Source of the DNA: Candidatus Electrothrix rattekaaiensis
Lineage (GTDB): Bacteria > Desulfobacterota > Desulfobulbia > Desulfobulbales > Desulfobulbaceae
NCBI GenBank assembly: GCA_032595675.1
Contig: JAVQMD010000002.1
Location: 992,001-1,056,000 of the forward strand
DNA length: 64,000 bases
Reading direction: 5' to 3'
The notes beneath the pieces were generated by a model, which did not search any database, was not told where the DNA came from, and saw nothing but the letters and a program-made list of their open reading frames with translations. The translations under genes and the position numbers were made by a program. Below are positions 16,959-26,433 of this stretch, piece by piece. Every line of letters begins with the position of its first letter. Position 1 is the stretch's first letter.

Positions 16959-17597
16959 ATGAAACGTGATATGAAATATCTTGCTCTCCCCCTGATTGTA
17001 ATGCTCCTTCTTTTTTCAGGCTGTGACTTGCTGGATGATGACGATGATGACTCCAGCGATGGAGGGACAGAAGTCGTAGCAACAGATGAATCTTCTTCAG
17101 CAGCCACCAGTACCTCTTCTTCGGCAGCAACGACAACATCAACAACATCATCATCATCATCATCATCATCCACTGTCGTGCTGGGGGCGTTCTCTGATTT
17201 CAGTTGCTCCAGCGGTTGGACAAATCGTGATGGAGCTCTGGGGTTGTCCCCTCATTCAGGAAGCGGTACCTGCCAGGCCGCCTTTCCTGGCACATCAGGT
17301 ACCTATCGTATCACCATTACTGTTCAAATTGAATTTGACGGCAATTCTCCCTATGCTTTGTATATTAATGATGCCGGTGCGGCTTCGGGTTCTTATCCCT
17401 TGGCATCCGGTTGTGAGAATGATTGCCACCCCGACGATTGGCATAGTCAATGCCCTGATCAGAAGAAAAATATTGATGCAGGCACCCATAGTATTTCCCA
17501 GGGCGACATCATAAAGTTTTACGGAGCAGAAGACTGGAACTGCGATGATCACGGTGCCTATGCTAAATGGCATAAGATCACCTTTACGCGTGTCTAA
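16959..17597 (+). CDS. Lipoprotein with acidic/Ser-Thr linker
   Basis: A 212-residue lipoprotein. The hydrophobic N-terminus ends in the lipobox LLLFSGC, so it is lipidated at Cys22. A run of Asp and a Ser/Thr/Ala-rich low-complexity linker (about 25-75) follow. The C-terminal domain of about 135 residues has six Cys and aromatic residues and may be a beta-sandwich binding domain. The Asp after the lipid Cys is the inner-membrane retention signal in enterobacteria, but that rule is not reliable here. An AAGGA site precedes ATG 16959. The family is not recognised. Confidence 0.75.
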   Translation: MKRDMKYLALPLIVMLLLFSGCDLLDDDDDDSSDGGTEVVATDESSSAATSTSSSAATTTSTTSSSSSSSSTVVLGAFSDFSCSSGWTNRDGALGLSPHSGSGTCQAAFPGTSGTYRITITVQIEFDGNSPYALYINDAGAASGSYPLASGCENDCHPDDWHSQCPDQKKNIDAGTHSISQGDIIKFYGAEDWNCDDHGAYAKWHKITFTRV

Positions 17598-17612
17598 CCT
17601 CATTATTCAGTC

Positions 17613-18062
17613 ATGAGTTGGAAAATGGGTGGGTTGCTTTGGCTCACCCTTGTTTATCTTTTCATCGCAGGACCAGCACTTGCTTCGTCCTCTGATTTCA
17701 CCTCTGTCAACAGCGGGTTATATAAGGATAAAACCTTTGTTAAGGCGATCACTGTCTTTACCCCGTATGAAAAAATTTACCTGCTGGTAGAGTTCCAACA
17801 GCTGCAACCGGGAAAATTTACCCTGACAACAGATTGGCTGACCCCTTGGGGCAAGCTGGAGCATCAAAGCAATTATTCTTTTGAAATTACAGAGTGTACA
17901 CCTGTCTGGAAGGTTTATTCTTGGCTCCATCTCTGGAAGAACGGTCCGGTAAAGCGTTTGCTGACTGGTGAGGATTTTAAAAAAGAATTTTATGGGACAT
18001 GGACGGTCCGGCTCTTTCTCAATGGCAAACCAATCCATAGCCAGAGCTTTGACGTGCAGTAG
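17613..18062 (+). CDS. Exported protein of unknown function
   Basis: A 149-residue protein with a signal peptide (hydrophobic stretch about 7-22, cleavage near ALAS-S). The mature part is predicted mostly beta (YLLVEFQQL, GKFTLTTDWLTPWG, GTWTVRLFLNGKPI), like an Ig- or C2-like sandwich. It lies 15 bases after the lipoprotein gene on the same strand, so the two are probably co-transcribed and act together in the envelope. No catalytic motif is seen. Confidence 0.7.
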   Translation: MSWKMGGLLWLTLVYLFIAGPALASSSDFTSVNSGLYKDKTFVKAITVFTPYEKIYLLVEFQQLQPGKFTLTTDWLTPWGKLEHQSNYSFEITECTPVWKVYSWLHLWKNGPVKRLLTGEDFKKEFYGTWTVRLFLNGKPIHSQSFDVQ

Positions 18063-18113
18063 GTCAGGCTTCCTCCATGATCTTCCCTTTTTTGCACAAG
18101 GCAGGAATGTCCC

Positions 18114-18984
18114 ATGCAGCCATCCGGCATCATAAGCCTGATAACTGATTTCGGTCTGATTGATCCCTATGTTGGCCAGATGAAGGGATCGGTTCTCCGG
18201 CGTAACCCAAGGGCTCAGCTGGTGGATCTCAGTCATGCGATTCCCAGGCAGGATATTATCGGCGCCGCCATTGTTCTGCACAGCAGTTACGCCTTCTTTC
18301 CAGTGGGAACCGTGCATCTGATTGTTGTTGATCCCGGAGTGGGTAGCCAACGGAGAATTTTGGCTGCTGCGGGTGATGAGCAGATTTTTATGGCCCCGGA
18401 TAACGGGATATTCTCCCTGCTTCTGCGGGATCAGATTGTCACTAGGGTATATCAGCTTGAAAAAAAGGAGCTTTTTTCCGACGTTGTCAGTTCGACGTTT
18501 CACGGACGGGACATCATGGGGCCAGTGGCGGCTGCCTTGGCAGGAGGGCTGGTGGAACCAGCAGCTGTTGGGGCCAGAGGTTTCGCTTGCCTCCTGTGTG
18601 TGTCTCGACCTCCCTGTAGCGCATGTTGCAGAGGGGAAGATTACAGGGCAGGTGCTCGGGATTGATCATTTCGGCAATATCCGCACGACCATCCGCAGTA
18701 CGGACTTGGAGCACCTGACGTACCTGAAGCATCTTGCTGGCTTGCAACGTTGTCAGGTGCAGGTGCAGGTGAACGAGCAGCTCGTTCTCCAGAGCATCAG
18801 TACCACCTATGCCGAGGCTGAGCCGGGGGAGTTCATCGCCCTGATCGACAGCGCCGGTTATCTTGAGATTGCGGTGAATAGGGGAAGCGCGGCAGAACTG
18901 ATCCGGTGCTGCTGCGGAGATCCTGTTCAGGTTGACTGCCGGTCGGAAGAGCTTCGACCCGCCGGCAGAAATATAGAAATATGA
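18114..18984 (+). pseudogene. SAM hydroxide adenosyltransferase (DUF62), frameshifted
   Basis: The family splits S-adenosylmethionine using water. The N-terminal half reads in frame from 18114 (ITDFGLIDPYVGQMKGS, VDPGVGSQRR, PDNGIFS). The C-terminal half, with GQVLGIDHFGNIRTTI and the terminal RGSAAELI, reads in the +1 frame. The switch falls at about 18555-18600, around CAGCAGCTGTTGGGG; a TGTGTGTG run lies just after. Both halves are otherwise well conserved, so the lesion is recent, or a sequencing error, or a programmed shift. The C-terminal half might be translated separately, but it lacks a good start. Confidence 0.85.
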
Positions 18985-19003
18985 ACAGGGCGGAGGATGG
19001 GGC

Positions 19004-20710
19004 TTATTTTCTCGGGCTCCTGCCTTTCCAAGGTTTGCGGGAACTTCCCGCATTACCGTATCGTCGTCCGCTGCCACCACCAGTAGGTGCTTGGATGACC
19101 TTTGCGGTTACGGCTTTGCCGTTGACCTTGAAATGCTGAAAGGCACCCAGTATCTGAGAGATGAAACGACTGTCTCCTTCAATGGTCGCGGTATTGCGCA
19201 TAATTTCTATCTTACCCACCTTGATGCGACCACCGCCTGGAGCTGCATTGATCGTGCTGATCAGGTTTTCCGGCAAAATACCGTTGCGCCGTCCGACATT
19301 GAGGTGAACGCGAGTAAAGGCATTATTTGTTTGCGAGCTTCTTGAATTTTTTTGGAAGGAGCTTTGTCGATCTTTGCCGCTGACCTGCTGGTTGAGATCA
19401 GGGGCATTTTTATAGTATTGCAGGAAGCGATTGAATTCCAAAGAAATAAATTTCTTGATCAGCTGCTCTCGGTCCAAATGTTCAAGTTGCTGCTCAATAT
19501 CCGCATACAGGGGATCAATCTGGTCATGATCCACCTCGGTCTTGCTGATAACCTCCATCAGACTGCGCAGCTGCTTGGTGCAGATCTCTTTGCCCGTAGG
19601 AACCTGGGCCTTTTTGAACTGTTTATTGATCTTCTGCTCAATATGTCTGATCCGATGGCGTTCCCGCATGTCAACCAGAGCAATGGAGGTGCCGCTGCTT
19701 CCGGCCCGCCCGGTACGACCGCTACGATGCGTATAGCCAGCAATATCATCGGGCAGGCTGTAGTTGATGACATGGGTTAGGTCGTTGACATCCAAGCCAC
19801 GGGCTGCGACATCAGTGGCCACCAGCAATTGCAGGTGTTTTTTGCGGAATTTATCCATAACTAGATCCCGCTGCGCTTGGCTCAATTCTCCGTGTAGGGA
19901 ATCCGCTCGGTAGCCGTCCTGAATCAGCTTGTCCGCCACTTCCTGGGTGTCTCTTCTGGTTCGGCAGAAAATAATAGAGTAGTTGTTCGGGTTATTATCC
20001 ACGATCCGTTTTAAGGCGGGATAGCGGTCTCTGCCGTTGATCAGGTAATACTCGTGGGTCACATTTTCAGCACCGGCATTCTTTTTTCCCATGGTTATTT
20101 CCACGGGATTGGTCATGTACCTGCTGGCAATATTGGCAACCTCTCTGGACATGGTTGCGGAGAACAACAGGGTGTTTTTTTCTTTCGGGGTTTCGGCCAG
20201 GATAGCGTTGAGTTCATCCTGGAAACCCATTTGCAGCATTTCATCAGCCTCGTCAAAGACCGCATACCGAACAGCCGAGATATCAACTCTGCCCCGTTTA
20301 ATCAGATCCCGCAGGCGTCCTGGTGTAGCAACGATAATCTGCACACCTTTACGGAGTTCGCGCATCTGCTGTTCAATGCTTGCTCCGCCGTAAATTGCCA
20401 ATACTTTGATTCCTCTGGAGAAACGAGAAAAGCTTTCCAGGTCTCTCGACACCTGCATGCAAAGCTCACGGGTCGGACAGAGGACCAAACCCTGGGTTCG
20501 TTTTTCTTTCGGGTCGATCAGCTGGATCAACGGCAAACCAAAGGCAGCGGTCTTGCCGGTTCCGGTCTGGGCTAGGCTGACGATATCAATTTCCTGCTCC
20601 AGCATCAGCGGGATAACCTTGATCTGTACCGGGGTTGGTTCTGTAAATCCCAGGGCGGCAAGAGCCTGAAGGAGTTCATCATTCAGGCCGATGTCTGTAA
20701 ATGTGGTCAT
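19004..20710 (-). CDS. deaD: DEAD-box ATP-dependent RNA helicase
   Basis: A 568-residue RNA helicase. Motif I AQTGTGKT is at 47-54 and the DEAD box at 153-156. SAT, the GRTGRAG segment and the other family motifs are present. The C-terminal part (about 470-545) resembles the DbpA/CsdA RNA-binding domain, followed by a basic Gly/Arg/Ser tail. Such enzymes remodel rRNA during ribosome assembly and are often cold-induced. The upstream region (20711-20985) is long and contains short GAATGTA/GCGAA repeats, which may belong to a long leader. Confidence 0.93.
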   Translation of the reverse strand: MTTFTDIGLNDELLQALAALGFTEPTPVQIKVIPLMLEQEIDIVSLAQTGTGKTAAFGLPLIQLIDPKEKRTQGLVLCPTRELCMQVSRDLESFSRFSRGIKVLAIYGGASIEQQMRELRKGVQIIVATPGRLRDLIKRGRVDISAVRYAVFDEADEMLQMGFQDELNAILAETPKEKNTLLFSATMSREVANIASRYMTNPVEITMGKKNAGAENVTHEYYLINGRDRYPALKRIVDNNPNNYSIIFCRTRRDTQEVADKLIQDGYRADSLHGELSQAQRDLVMDKFRKKHLQLLVATDVAARGLDVNDLTHVINYSLPDDIAGYTHRSGRTGRAGSSGTSIALVDMRERHRIRHIEQKINKQFKKAQVPTGKEICTKQLRSLMEVISKTEVDHDQIDPLYADIEQQLEHLDREQLIKKFISLEFNRFLQYYKNAPDLNQQVSGKDRQSSFQKNSRSSQTNNAFTRVHLNVGRRNGILPENLISTINAAPGGGRIKVGKIEIMRNTATIEGDSRFISQILGAFQHFKVNGKAVTAKVIQAPTGGGSGRRYGNAGSSRKPWKGRSPRK

Positions 20711-20985
20711 AATCTCTCTTCTCTGTTAAGTAAATACGGTATCAGGAAGTCTCCCCGGACTGTCGGACGGAACCCCCGAATCGCTATGGGGCGAAGAATG
20801 GCGAATGTATCGAATGTAGCGAAAGTATACGCCGTAACAGGAGAGACTAATAAAAAATGTGTGAATAATGAACGATAACCTACTCTGTATTGACAAGAAA
20901 ACAAACCGTTTTCTGCGGACTAAAATGTTTTTTAAACATATTTTTCGGCTCAGACGGTCAATGCCGTTTAATGCCGTTTTGATAC

Positions 20986-23100
20986 ATGCCTTCAATAAAT
21001 AACGAATTGCAGCTGGCAAACGACTTTGTTCGCTTTACTGATCGCAACATTTTTCTAACCGGTAAGGCCGGAACCGGCAAAACCACCTTTCTCCATAATC
21101 TGGAAAAGGATTCGGCCAAGCGGATGATTATCACGGCTCCCACTGGTGTTGCGGCGATCAATGCTGGCGGAGTGACCTTGCATTCTTTTTTTCAGCTGCC
21201 CTTTGGTCCCTTTGTGCCGGGCAGCGAGGCATACGAGCGCACCCAGCAGCACCAATTCCGTTTCAGTAAGGAGAAGAAAAAAATCATCAAGAGTCTTGAT
21301 CTGCTGGTGATTGATGAAATAAGCATGGTTCGGGCTGATCTCTTGGATGCCGTGGATGAGGCCCTGCGGCACCATCGCCGCAACAGTCTGCCCTTTGGTG
21401 GCGTGCAGGTGCTGATGATCGGCGATCTGCACCAGTTGGCTCCGGTGGCGAAACGCAATGAATGGCAGCTGCTGGAGAATCATTACGCTTCCATCTATTT
21501 TTTCAGCAGCAAGGTGCTTAGCCGCACCGAGCTGGTCACCATTGAGCTGCAACATATTTATCGCCAGTCCGATGACAGCTTTATCAAACTCCTCAACCGG
21601 GTGCGTAACAACTGGCTTGATCAGCGCTCCATTCATGCGTTGAACCAACGTTATCTTCCCCAATTTAGCCCGCAGGAGGATGACGGCTACATCACCCTGA
21701 CCACTCATAATCGCAGTGCCGACACCATTAACAGCAAGCAACTGAACGAACTCGACACAAAGGAGTTCCGTTTTACTGCCGAGATTTCCGGGGATTTCCC
21801 GGAACACACCTATCCGGCTCCGGCAGACCTGCGTCTGAAAAAAGGGGCGCAGGTGATGTTTGTCCGCAATGATCCTTCTGCGGAGAAACGATATTATAAC
21901 GGCAAGATCGGTCGGGTAAGCAAAATAACCGGGACGAAAATCACCGTGCTCTGCCCTGATGATGAGCAGGAGATTGCGGTGCAGCCCATTGTCTGGGAAA
22001 ATATCAAATACACCTTGAATCAGGAAAACAGCGAGATTGAAGAAGAAGTTATCGGCAAGTTTGAGCAATACCCCCTGAAAACGGCTTGGGCCATCACCAT
22101 CCACAAGAGTCAGGGCCTGACCTTTGAAAAGGCGATCATTGATGCCCAAGCAGCCTTTGCCCACGGTCAGGTGTACGTGGCTCTGAGCCGCTGCAAGACC
22201 TTTGAAGGTCTGGTGCTCAGCTCGCCCATCTCGGACTGCGGTGTTGCCACGGATACGGCGGTTTTAGGTTTTGCCGAGCAGGCCCGCAACAATCCTCCCT
22301 CTGAAGATAAGCTCCAAGAGGCCAAAATCGGTTTTCAGCAGAAATTGCTGGTAGAGTGTTTTGATTTCAAGCAACTGCGCGACCGGCTGGGCTATTTTCT
22401 TCACCTGCTTCAGGGCAATGACCGGCTTGTGCAGGTCATGGGGATCAGTGTTGCCGATCTTGAGGTGCTGGAGGAACGGGCTGTGCAGGAGATCTTTCTG
22501 ATCAGCGAGAATTTCAGGAACCAACTGCACGATATTTTCGCGGCGGGCAAGCTACCCGAATCGGACGCGCATATCCAGGAACGAGCCTGCAAGGCATCGG
22601 GCTGGTTTCAGGAGAAATTCAAGCTGATCTTTGCTGATTCCATCTCCAAGCTGCATATTGATACGGATAATAAGGAGCTGGGCAAAAAGATAAATAATGT
22701 CCTGAATAACCTGAAGCTGGATCTGGCTGTGAAGCTGGCCGGAGTTCGCTCCTGCGAGCAGGGGGTTGCACCGTCAAAATATCTGCGGGCTGTTTCTGCG
22801 GCTGAGATCAATTTTGTCCCGGAAAAGGCGAAAAAGCAGCAGGGGCCGGAATACTCTGAAGTGGATGTCGAACATCCTGAGCTGTTCAAGACCTTGAAGA
22901 AATGGCGGGCAAAAAAGGCTCAAGAGCTGGATCTTGCTCATTTTCAGATTCTGCATCAGCGGACCCTGATTCAGATCGCTGTTGCTCTGCCGGAGAATTT
23001 GGTTGCCCTGAAGAAGATTCATGGGGTAGGGAAGATGACGGTGCAGAAGTACGGTGTGGAGCTGGTGGGGTTGGTTGGGGAGTATCGAGGCAGGGAGTGA
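20986..23100 (+). CDS. PIF1-like helicase with C-terminal HRDC-like domain
   Basis: A 704-residue superfamily 1B helicase. Walker A GKAGTGKT is at 26-33, with VIDEISMVRADLLD as motif II and a later GQVYVALSRCKTFEGL as motif VI. The C-terminal 75 residues resemble an HRDC helix bundle (LPENLVALKKIHGVGKMTVQ), a nucleic-acid-binding module. The enzyme probably unwinds DNA 5'-3' during repair or replication-fork processing. It is divergently oriented from deaD. The protein looks complete. Confidence 0.9.
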   Translation: MPSINNELQLANDFVRFTDRNIFLTGKAGTGKTTFLHNLEKDSAKRMIITAPTGVAAINAGGVTLHSFFQLPFGPFVPGSEAYERTQQHQFRFSKEKKKIIKSLDLLVIDEISMVRADLLDAVDEALRHHRRNSLPFGGVQVLMIGDLHQLAPVAKRNEWQLLENHYASIYFFSSKVLSRTELVTIELQHIYRQSDDSFIKLLNRVRNNWLDQRSIHALNQRYLPQFSPQEDDGYITLTTHNRSADTINSKQLNELDTKEFRFTAEISGDFPEHTYPAPADLRLKKGAQVMFVRNDPSAEKRYYNGKIGRVSKITGTKITVLCPDDEQEIAVQPIVWENIKYTLNQENSEIEEEVIGKFEQYPLKTAWAITIHKSQGLTFEKAIIDAQAAFAHGQVYVALSRCKTFEGLVLSSPISDCGVATDTAVLGFAEQARNNPPSEDKLQEAKIGFQQKLLVECFDFKQLRDRLGYFLHLLQGNDRLVQVMGISVADLEVLEERAVQEIFLISENFRNQLHDIFAAGKLPESDAHIQERACKASGWFQEKFKLIFADSISKLHIDTDNKELGKKINNVLNNLKLDLAVKLAGVRSCEQGVAPSKYLRAVSAAEINFVPEKAKKQQGPEYSEVDVEHPELFKTLKKWRAKKAQELDLAHFQILHQRTLIQIAVALPENLVALKKIHGVGKMTVQKYGVELVGLVGEYRGRE

Positions 23101-23104
23101 GATG

Positions 23105-23185
23105 AGTAGATCTGATTGAGTGCAGCGAAATCAGACAATTTAAGGAATTAACTGTCTGCTTTCGTTTTACTCAAGCAGACCTACT
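23105..23185. repeat. REP-doublet element, copy 1
   Basis: An 81-bp inverted-repeat element. The left arm AGTAGATCTGATTGAGTGC pairs loosely with the right arm, which ends CAGACCTACT, and each arm can also fold on itself (TCTGATT/AATCAGA). Copies recur at 24722-24802 and 26286-26360, always between genes. It has the layout of a bacterial REP/BIME element and may act as an mRNA-end hairpin. Confidence 0.8.
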
Positions 23186-23230
23186 CGGCTTAGACTAAAG
23201 GGACTATTGAAAATTTATCCATACGAAATC

Positions 23231-23896
23231 ATGAAAAATATTTTAACTATTATCATAGGCTGCGGATTTTTTATCAACATATTCTGCCAACCGGTGGCGG
23301 CTTTCAATCCGGATCATATAAAGAGGCTTTTGGCAACCAATAAGTGCAGAGGGTGTAATCTCCGCGATGCTGATCTAAAGGGAGCTGACTTGAAGGGAGC
23401 TGATCTGAGGGGAGCTGATCTGGAAAATGTTTTTATTTCCATGGCAAATCTGGCAAACGCAAACCTAGCAAACGTTAATTTCAGAGGAGGTCGTGGTTCC
23501 AAAGCCAATTTTTCCTCAGCTGTTTTGTCCGGTGCGGATTTTCATGATGCTAATCTTGCCGAATCGAATTTCTCTGCTGCTGATCTTTCCGGTGCTGATT
23601 TGAGTATTGCATACTTAGAAAAAGCCGACTTTCAAAGAGCCAACCTGACAGGTTGCAATCTGAAGAAAACAAATTTGAGGATGGCAAACCTGCAACATGC
23701 CATCCTCAACCAAGCTGATTTGCAAGAAGCTAGCTTGAGGAGTGCGGAGCTTACCGGAGTACAGCTCATAGGCGCTACTATGCAGGAGGCGTATATGTGG
23801 AATACAAAAATGGACGATGCAACCCGCGAGTACGCCCAAAACAACGGAGCAGTTTTTAAAAAAAAGGCACCGGTCAAAGAATGCTGCGATGATTAG
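23231..23896 (+). CDS. Exported pentapeptide-repeat protein, copy 1
   Basis: About 221 residues. A signal peptide (ILTIIIGCGFFINIF, cleavage near VAAF) is followed by a short Cys pair (NKCRGCNLRD) and about 25 A(D/N)LxX pentapeptides, which form a right-handed quadrilateral beta-helix. A C-terminal KECCDD tail follows. I choose ATG 23231 because it aligns with the start of the next paralogue; an upstream TTG (23207) has a better SD but no matching sequence. Function is unknown; periplasmic or surface structural roles are likely. It is the first of a tandem pair. Confidence 0.8.
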   Translation: MKNILTIIIGCGFFINIFCQPVAAFNPDHIKRLLATNKCRGCNLRDADLKGADLKGADLRGADLENVFISMANLANANLANVNFRGGRGSKANFSSAVLSGADFHDANLAESNFSAADLSGADLSIAYLEKADFQRANLTGCNLKKTNLRMANLQHAILNQADLQEASLRSAELTGVQLIGATMQEAYMWNTKMDDATREYAQNNGAVFKKKAPVKECCDD

Positions 23897-23934
23897 ATGA
23901 ATAACCATGGGAACCCGATCAGTAAAAAAAGATT

Positions 23935-24597
23935 ATGAGAAAAAATATTATCATCTATATGATAACAGGGCTTGTCGTGCAACTGTCCTGCCATCCAGCT
24001 GCCGCTTTTGATCCAAATGACCTGAAGAAACTGCTGGCAACAAATGAATGCAGGAGTTGCGACCTCCGCGGTGCCGATCTGCGGAAAGCTGATCTGGAAG
24101 GAGCTGATCTGGAAGGGAGTGATTTGACAAGCGCCAATCTCAGCGACTCCAACCTGAAGGGAGCCAATCTGAAAAAAGTCCGTATGGAAAATGGATCCGC
24201 CTTTAATACGGACTTTTCTTCCGCAAATTTATCCGGGGCGAATCTGCACGACAGAGCTCTTGCCCGAGCGAATTTTTCCGATGCCAATCTTTCCGATGCC
24301 GATCTTAGTCTCACATATTCGGAGAAAGTTAACTTCGAAAGAGCCGACCTCACAGCCTGCAATCTTGAAAAGGCCCGTTTAAGGACAGCTAATTTACAGA
24401 ATGCCGTCCTGATGAATGCCAACCTGCAACGAGCTGGCTTGAGCAATGCTGATCTCAGGGGAGTACAGTTGACAGGGGCGAATATGCAGGAGGCATATAT
24501 GTGGAGGACAAAATTAGACTATGAGGCTCATGAGTATGCCCAAAAAAATGGAGCGATTTTAAAAAAAAGAGTGCGTAAGGATTGCTGCAATGATTAG
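23935..24597 (+). CDS. Exported pentapeptide-repeat protein, copy 2
   Basis: A 220-residue paralogue of the preceding protein, 38 bases downstream. It has the same signal peptide layout (cleavage near AAAF), the same Cys pair (NECRSCDLRG), about 25 A(D/N)L repeats and a closing KDCCND. The two copies are similar along their whole length, so they arose by tandem duplication. They may form a mixed helix or act on similar partners. No enzymatic motif is seen. Confidence 0.82.
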   Translation: MRKNIIIYMITGLVVQLSCHPAAAFDPNDLKKLLATNECRSCDLRGADLRKADLEGADLEGSDLTSANLSDSNLKGANLKKVRMENGSAFNTDFSSANLSGANLHDRALARANFSDANLSDADLSLTYSEKVNFERADLTACNLEKARLRTANLQNAVLMNANLQRAGLSNADLRGVQLTGANMQEAYMWRTKLDYEAHEYAQKNGAILKKRVRKDCCND

Positions 24598-24615
24598 GGA
24601 AAACAAGAGGATCAA

Positions 24616-24726
24616 ATGAACAAAGGTTCTGATATGAAAAAATTGGTGATTTACCTTTTTGCTTACTGTCTACTGACTGCGGAGTCGCTTAGATCTCGCA
24701 GTGAAATTTCACGCTCAGATGAGTAG
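24616..24726 (+). pseudogene. Truncated third exported-protein gene, cut by a REP element
   Basis: A 36-codon frame starts with an ATG and a signal-peptide-like KKLVIYLFAYCLLTAES, 18 bases after the second pentapeptide gene. It runs into the REP element at 24722, where it stops. The position and N-terminus suggest the beginning of a third family member, the rest replaced when the repeat arrived. A random short frame cannot be excluded. Confidence 0.4.
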
Positions 24727-24802
24727 GTCGGATTGAGTGCAGCGAAATCAGACAATGTGGAAAATGAGCTGTCCGTTTTCGTTGACCTCAAACAGACCTA
24801 CT
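24722..24802. repeat. REP-doublet element, copy 2
   Basis: An 81-bp copy of the element at 23105, starting AGTAGGTCGGATTGAGTGC and ending CAGACCTACT. It lies between the truncated third exported-protein frame and the convergent nitroreductase gene. Confidence 0.82.
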
Positions 24803-24828
24803 TGGCTGCTTATGTGCTTACTATGTTG

Positions 24829-25434
24829 CTATGCAAAACTGTTTTTGATAACAACATCGTCAAGATCAAGCTGCCCCGGTCTCGGCCACGCCTCTTTTGT
24901 GCCCTTGCCAATTGCCACAAACAGTGCAATGACATGGTCCGCAGGGAGCTTGATAAGTTCAGCAACTTTTTCGAAATCAAAGCCATCCATTGGGCATGAA
25001 TCATAGCCCATTGATTTTGCAGAAATCATTAATGTTTGTGCGGCGATGCCACAAGATCTCATCGCCTCATCTCTCTGGACCTGATCTTTGCCTCGATAGT
25101 AAGCATCAATAGCTGGAATCATAAATTCCTGAACTTCTTTTGGAGCATTAACCCAGTATCGATCAGGTTTTTTCTCCCATGATTTCAGATCGGCACAGAG
25201 AACAATGAATAAGGATGCATCTGTCACTTGCGCTTGATCCCAAGATACTTCCCTGATTTGTTTCCGTAACTCTGTATCTGTTACCACAACAAAACGCCAG
25301 TTTTGAATATTGAATGCTGTAGGAGAGAGAATGGCTAATGATAAGATCTCATTAATCTCTTCGGGTGTCATCTCGTGGTTTGCATCATAGTGCTTTACAG
25401 CTCGTCGTGATTCTATTGCTTGTTTTGTCTTCAT
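24829..25434 (-). CDS. Nitroreductase-family NAD(P)H oxidoreductase
   Basis: A 201-residue flavin-dependent enzyme. The SRRAVKHYD opening contacts the FMN phosphate, PTAFNIQNWRFVVV lines the flavin, and AAQTLMISAKSMGYDSCPM is the conserved later helix. The enzyme reduces nitro, quinone or related substrates as a homodimer in the cytoplasm. I start at ATG 25434, eight bases after GGCGGAG, rather than at the upstream GTG. Upstream, about 25465-25500, CGTTAC-type direct repeats could be an operator. Confidence 0.88.
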   Translation of the reverse strand: MKTKQAIESRRAVKHYDANHEMTPEEINEILSLAILSPTAFNIQNWRFVVVTDTELRKQIREVSWDQAQVTDASLFIVLCADLKSWEKKPDRYWVNAPKEVQEFMIPAIDAYYRGKDQVQRDEAMRSCGIAAQTLMISAKSMGYDSCPMDGFDFEKVAELIKLPADHVIALFVAIGKGTKEAWPRPGQLDLDDVVIKNSFA

Positions 25435-25569
25435 AATTTTCACTCCGCCTTTGTTTTTTGTTACATAACGTTACTTAATCGTTACTCAAACGTTCCGTGT
25501 CGAACAACTGGCTGTGTAATTTTCCTCCTTATTTTAAGTTTCTGAGAGAGCCGATGCAGACCTATCCGA

Positions 25570-26268
25570 CTACAGCTGCCGAAACAGTCTGATAAAATCA
25601 TCCGGTATCCCCGTGTCAAAAGTCATGAGCTTATGGGTGAAGGGATGAGGGAAAGAGATTGAGCGGGCATGGAGGGCAAGCCGTTTTAAAGCGACGTTCT
25701 TGGTCTCGTATTTCCTGTCTCCGGCGACAGGATGGCCTTTTTCCGCAAAGTGTACGCGAATCTGATGCTTGCGGCCAGTGAGAAGATGAATATCAACCAA
25801 GCTGAACCCTTTTGATTCTTTTGCAACTTTGTAGGCCGTATGTGAGAGCTTCCCCTGAGCAGGATTACGGGTCGAGTAAACCTTCTGGGCTTTATTCTCG
25901 ACCAGATAGGAGGAGATCGTTCCCTCTTTCTCTGTCAGTCGACCGTGAACAATAGCCAAGTAGTGTTTTTCGGTATTCCCCCAGTTCTCCTGCAAGATTT
26001 TTTTAGTTTGTTCGCTTTTGGCAAAAATAAGTATCCCGGACGTGTCCTTATCCAGGCGATGGACCACATAGACCCTCTTGCGTGATTTGGGATTCCCCTT
26101 GCGGACATAATCATTGAGCAGATAATGGGCCGTTCTTGATTTTTCCCGATCAGTGCCGACGGTCAGCAGCCCAGCCGATTTCACCACCACAATGATATCC
26201 TTGTCCTCGTGCAGGATGGGCAGTCCTCTTGGTTGATGCTTCTTAGGAGGCTGGTTTGTTTTGATCAT
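25570..26268 (-). CDS. RluA-family pseudouridine synthase
   Basis: About 232 residues. The catalytic motif VHRLDKDTSGIL contains the essential Asp, with GRKHQIRVHFA and HPVAGDRKY following. The family converts uridine to pseudouridine in rRNA or tRNA. There is no S4 domain, so it is the short RluA/TruC-like type; the exact target cannot be told. I start at ATG 26268; the frame is open further upstream, but that part overlies a REP element and has no family similarity. Confidence 0.9.
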   Translation of the reverse strand: MIKTNQPPKKHQPRGLPILHEDKDIIVVVKSAGLLTVGTDREKSRTAHYLLNDYVRKGNPKSRKRVYVVHRLDKDTSGILIFAKSEQTKKILQENWGNTEKHYLAIVHGRLTEKEGTISSYLVENKAQKVYSTRNPAQGKLSHTAYKVAKESKGFSLVDIHLLTGRKHQIRVHFAEKGHPVAGDRKYETKNVALKRLALHARSISFPHPFTHKLMTFDTGIPDDFIRLFRQL

Positions 26269-26285
26269 ATTATTCAAGAGAGGTG

Positions 26286-26360
26286 AGTAGGTCGGATTGA
26301 GTGCAACGAAATGAGGACAATTTGAGGAGTGAGCTGTCTGTTTTCCCCTAACCCAAAGCC
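26286..26360. repeat. REP-doublet element, copy 3 (right arm degraded)
   Basis: The left arm AGTAGGTCGGATTGAGTGC is nearly identical to copies 1 and 2. The right arm loses similarity after GAGCTGTCTGTTTTC. It lies just upstream of the pseudouridine synthase gene. Confidence 0.75.
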
Positions 26361-26433
26361 GGGGAACTGAACTATAGCCGATTTGCAATACCCTGGAAAG
26401 GCAGTGTGGGCTGCAAGCTTTCGCAAAGAAAGG

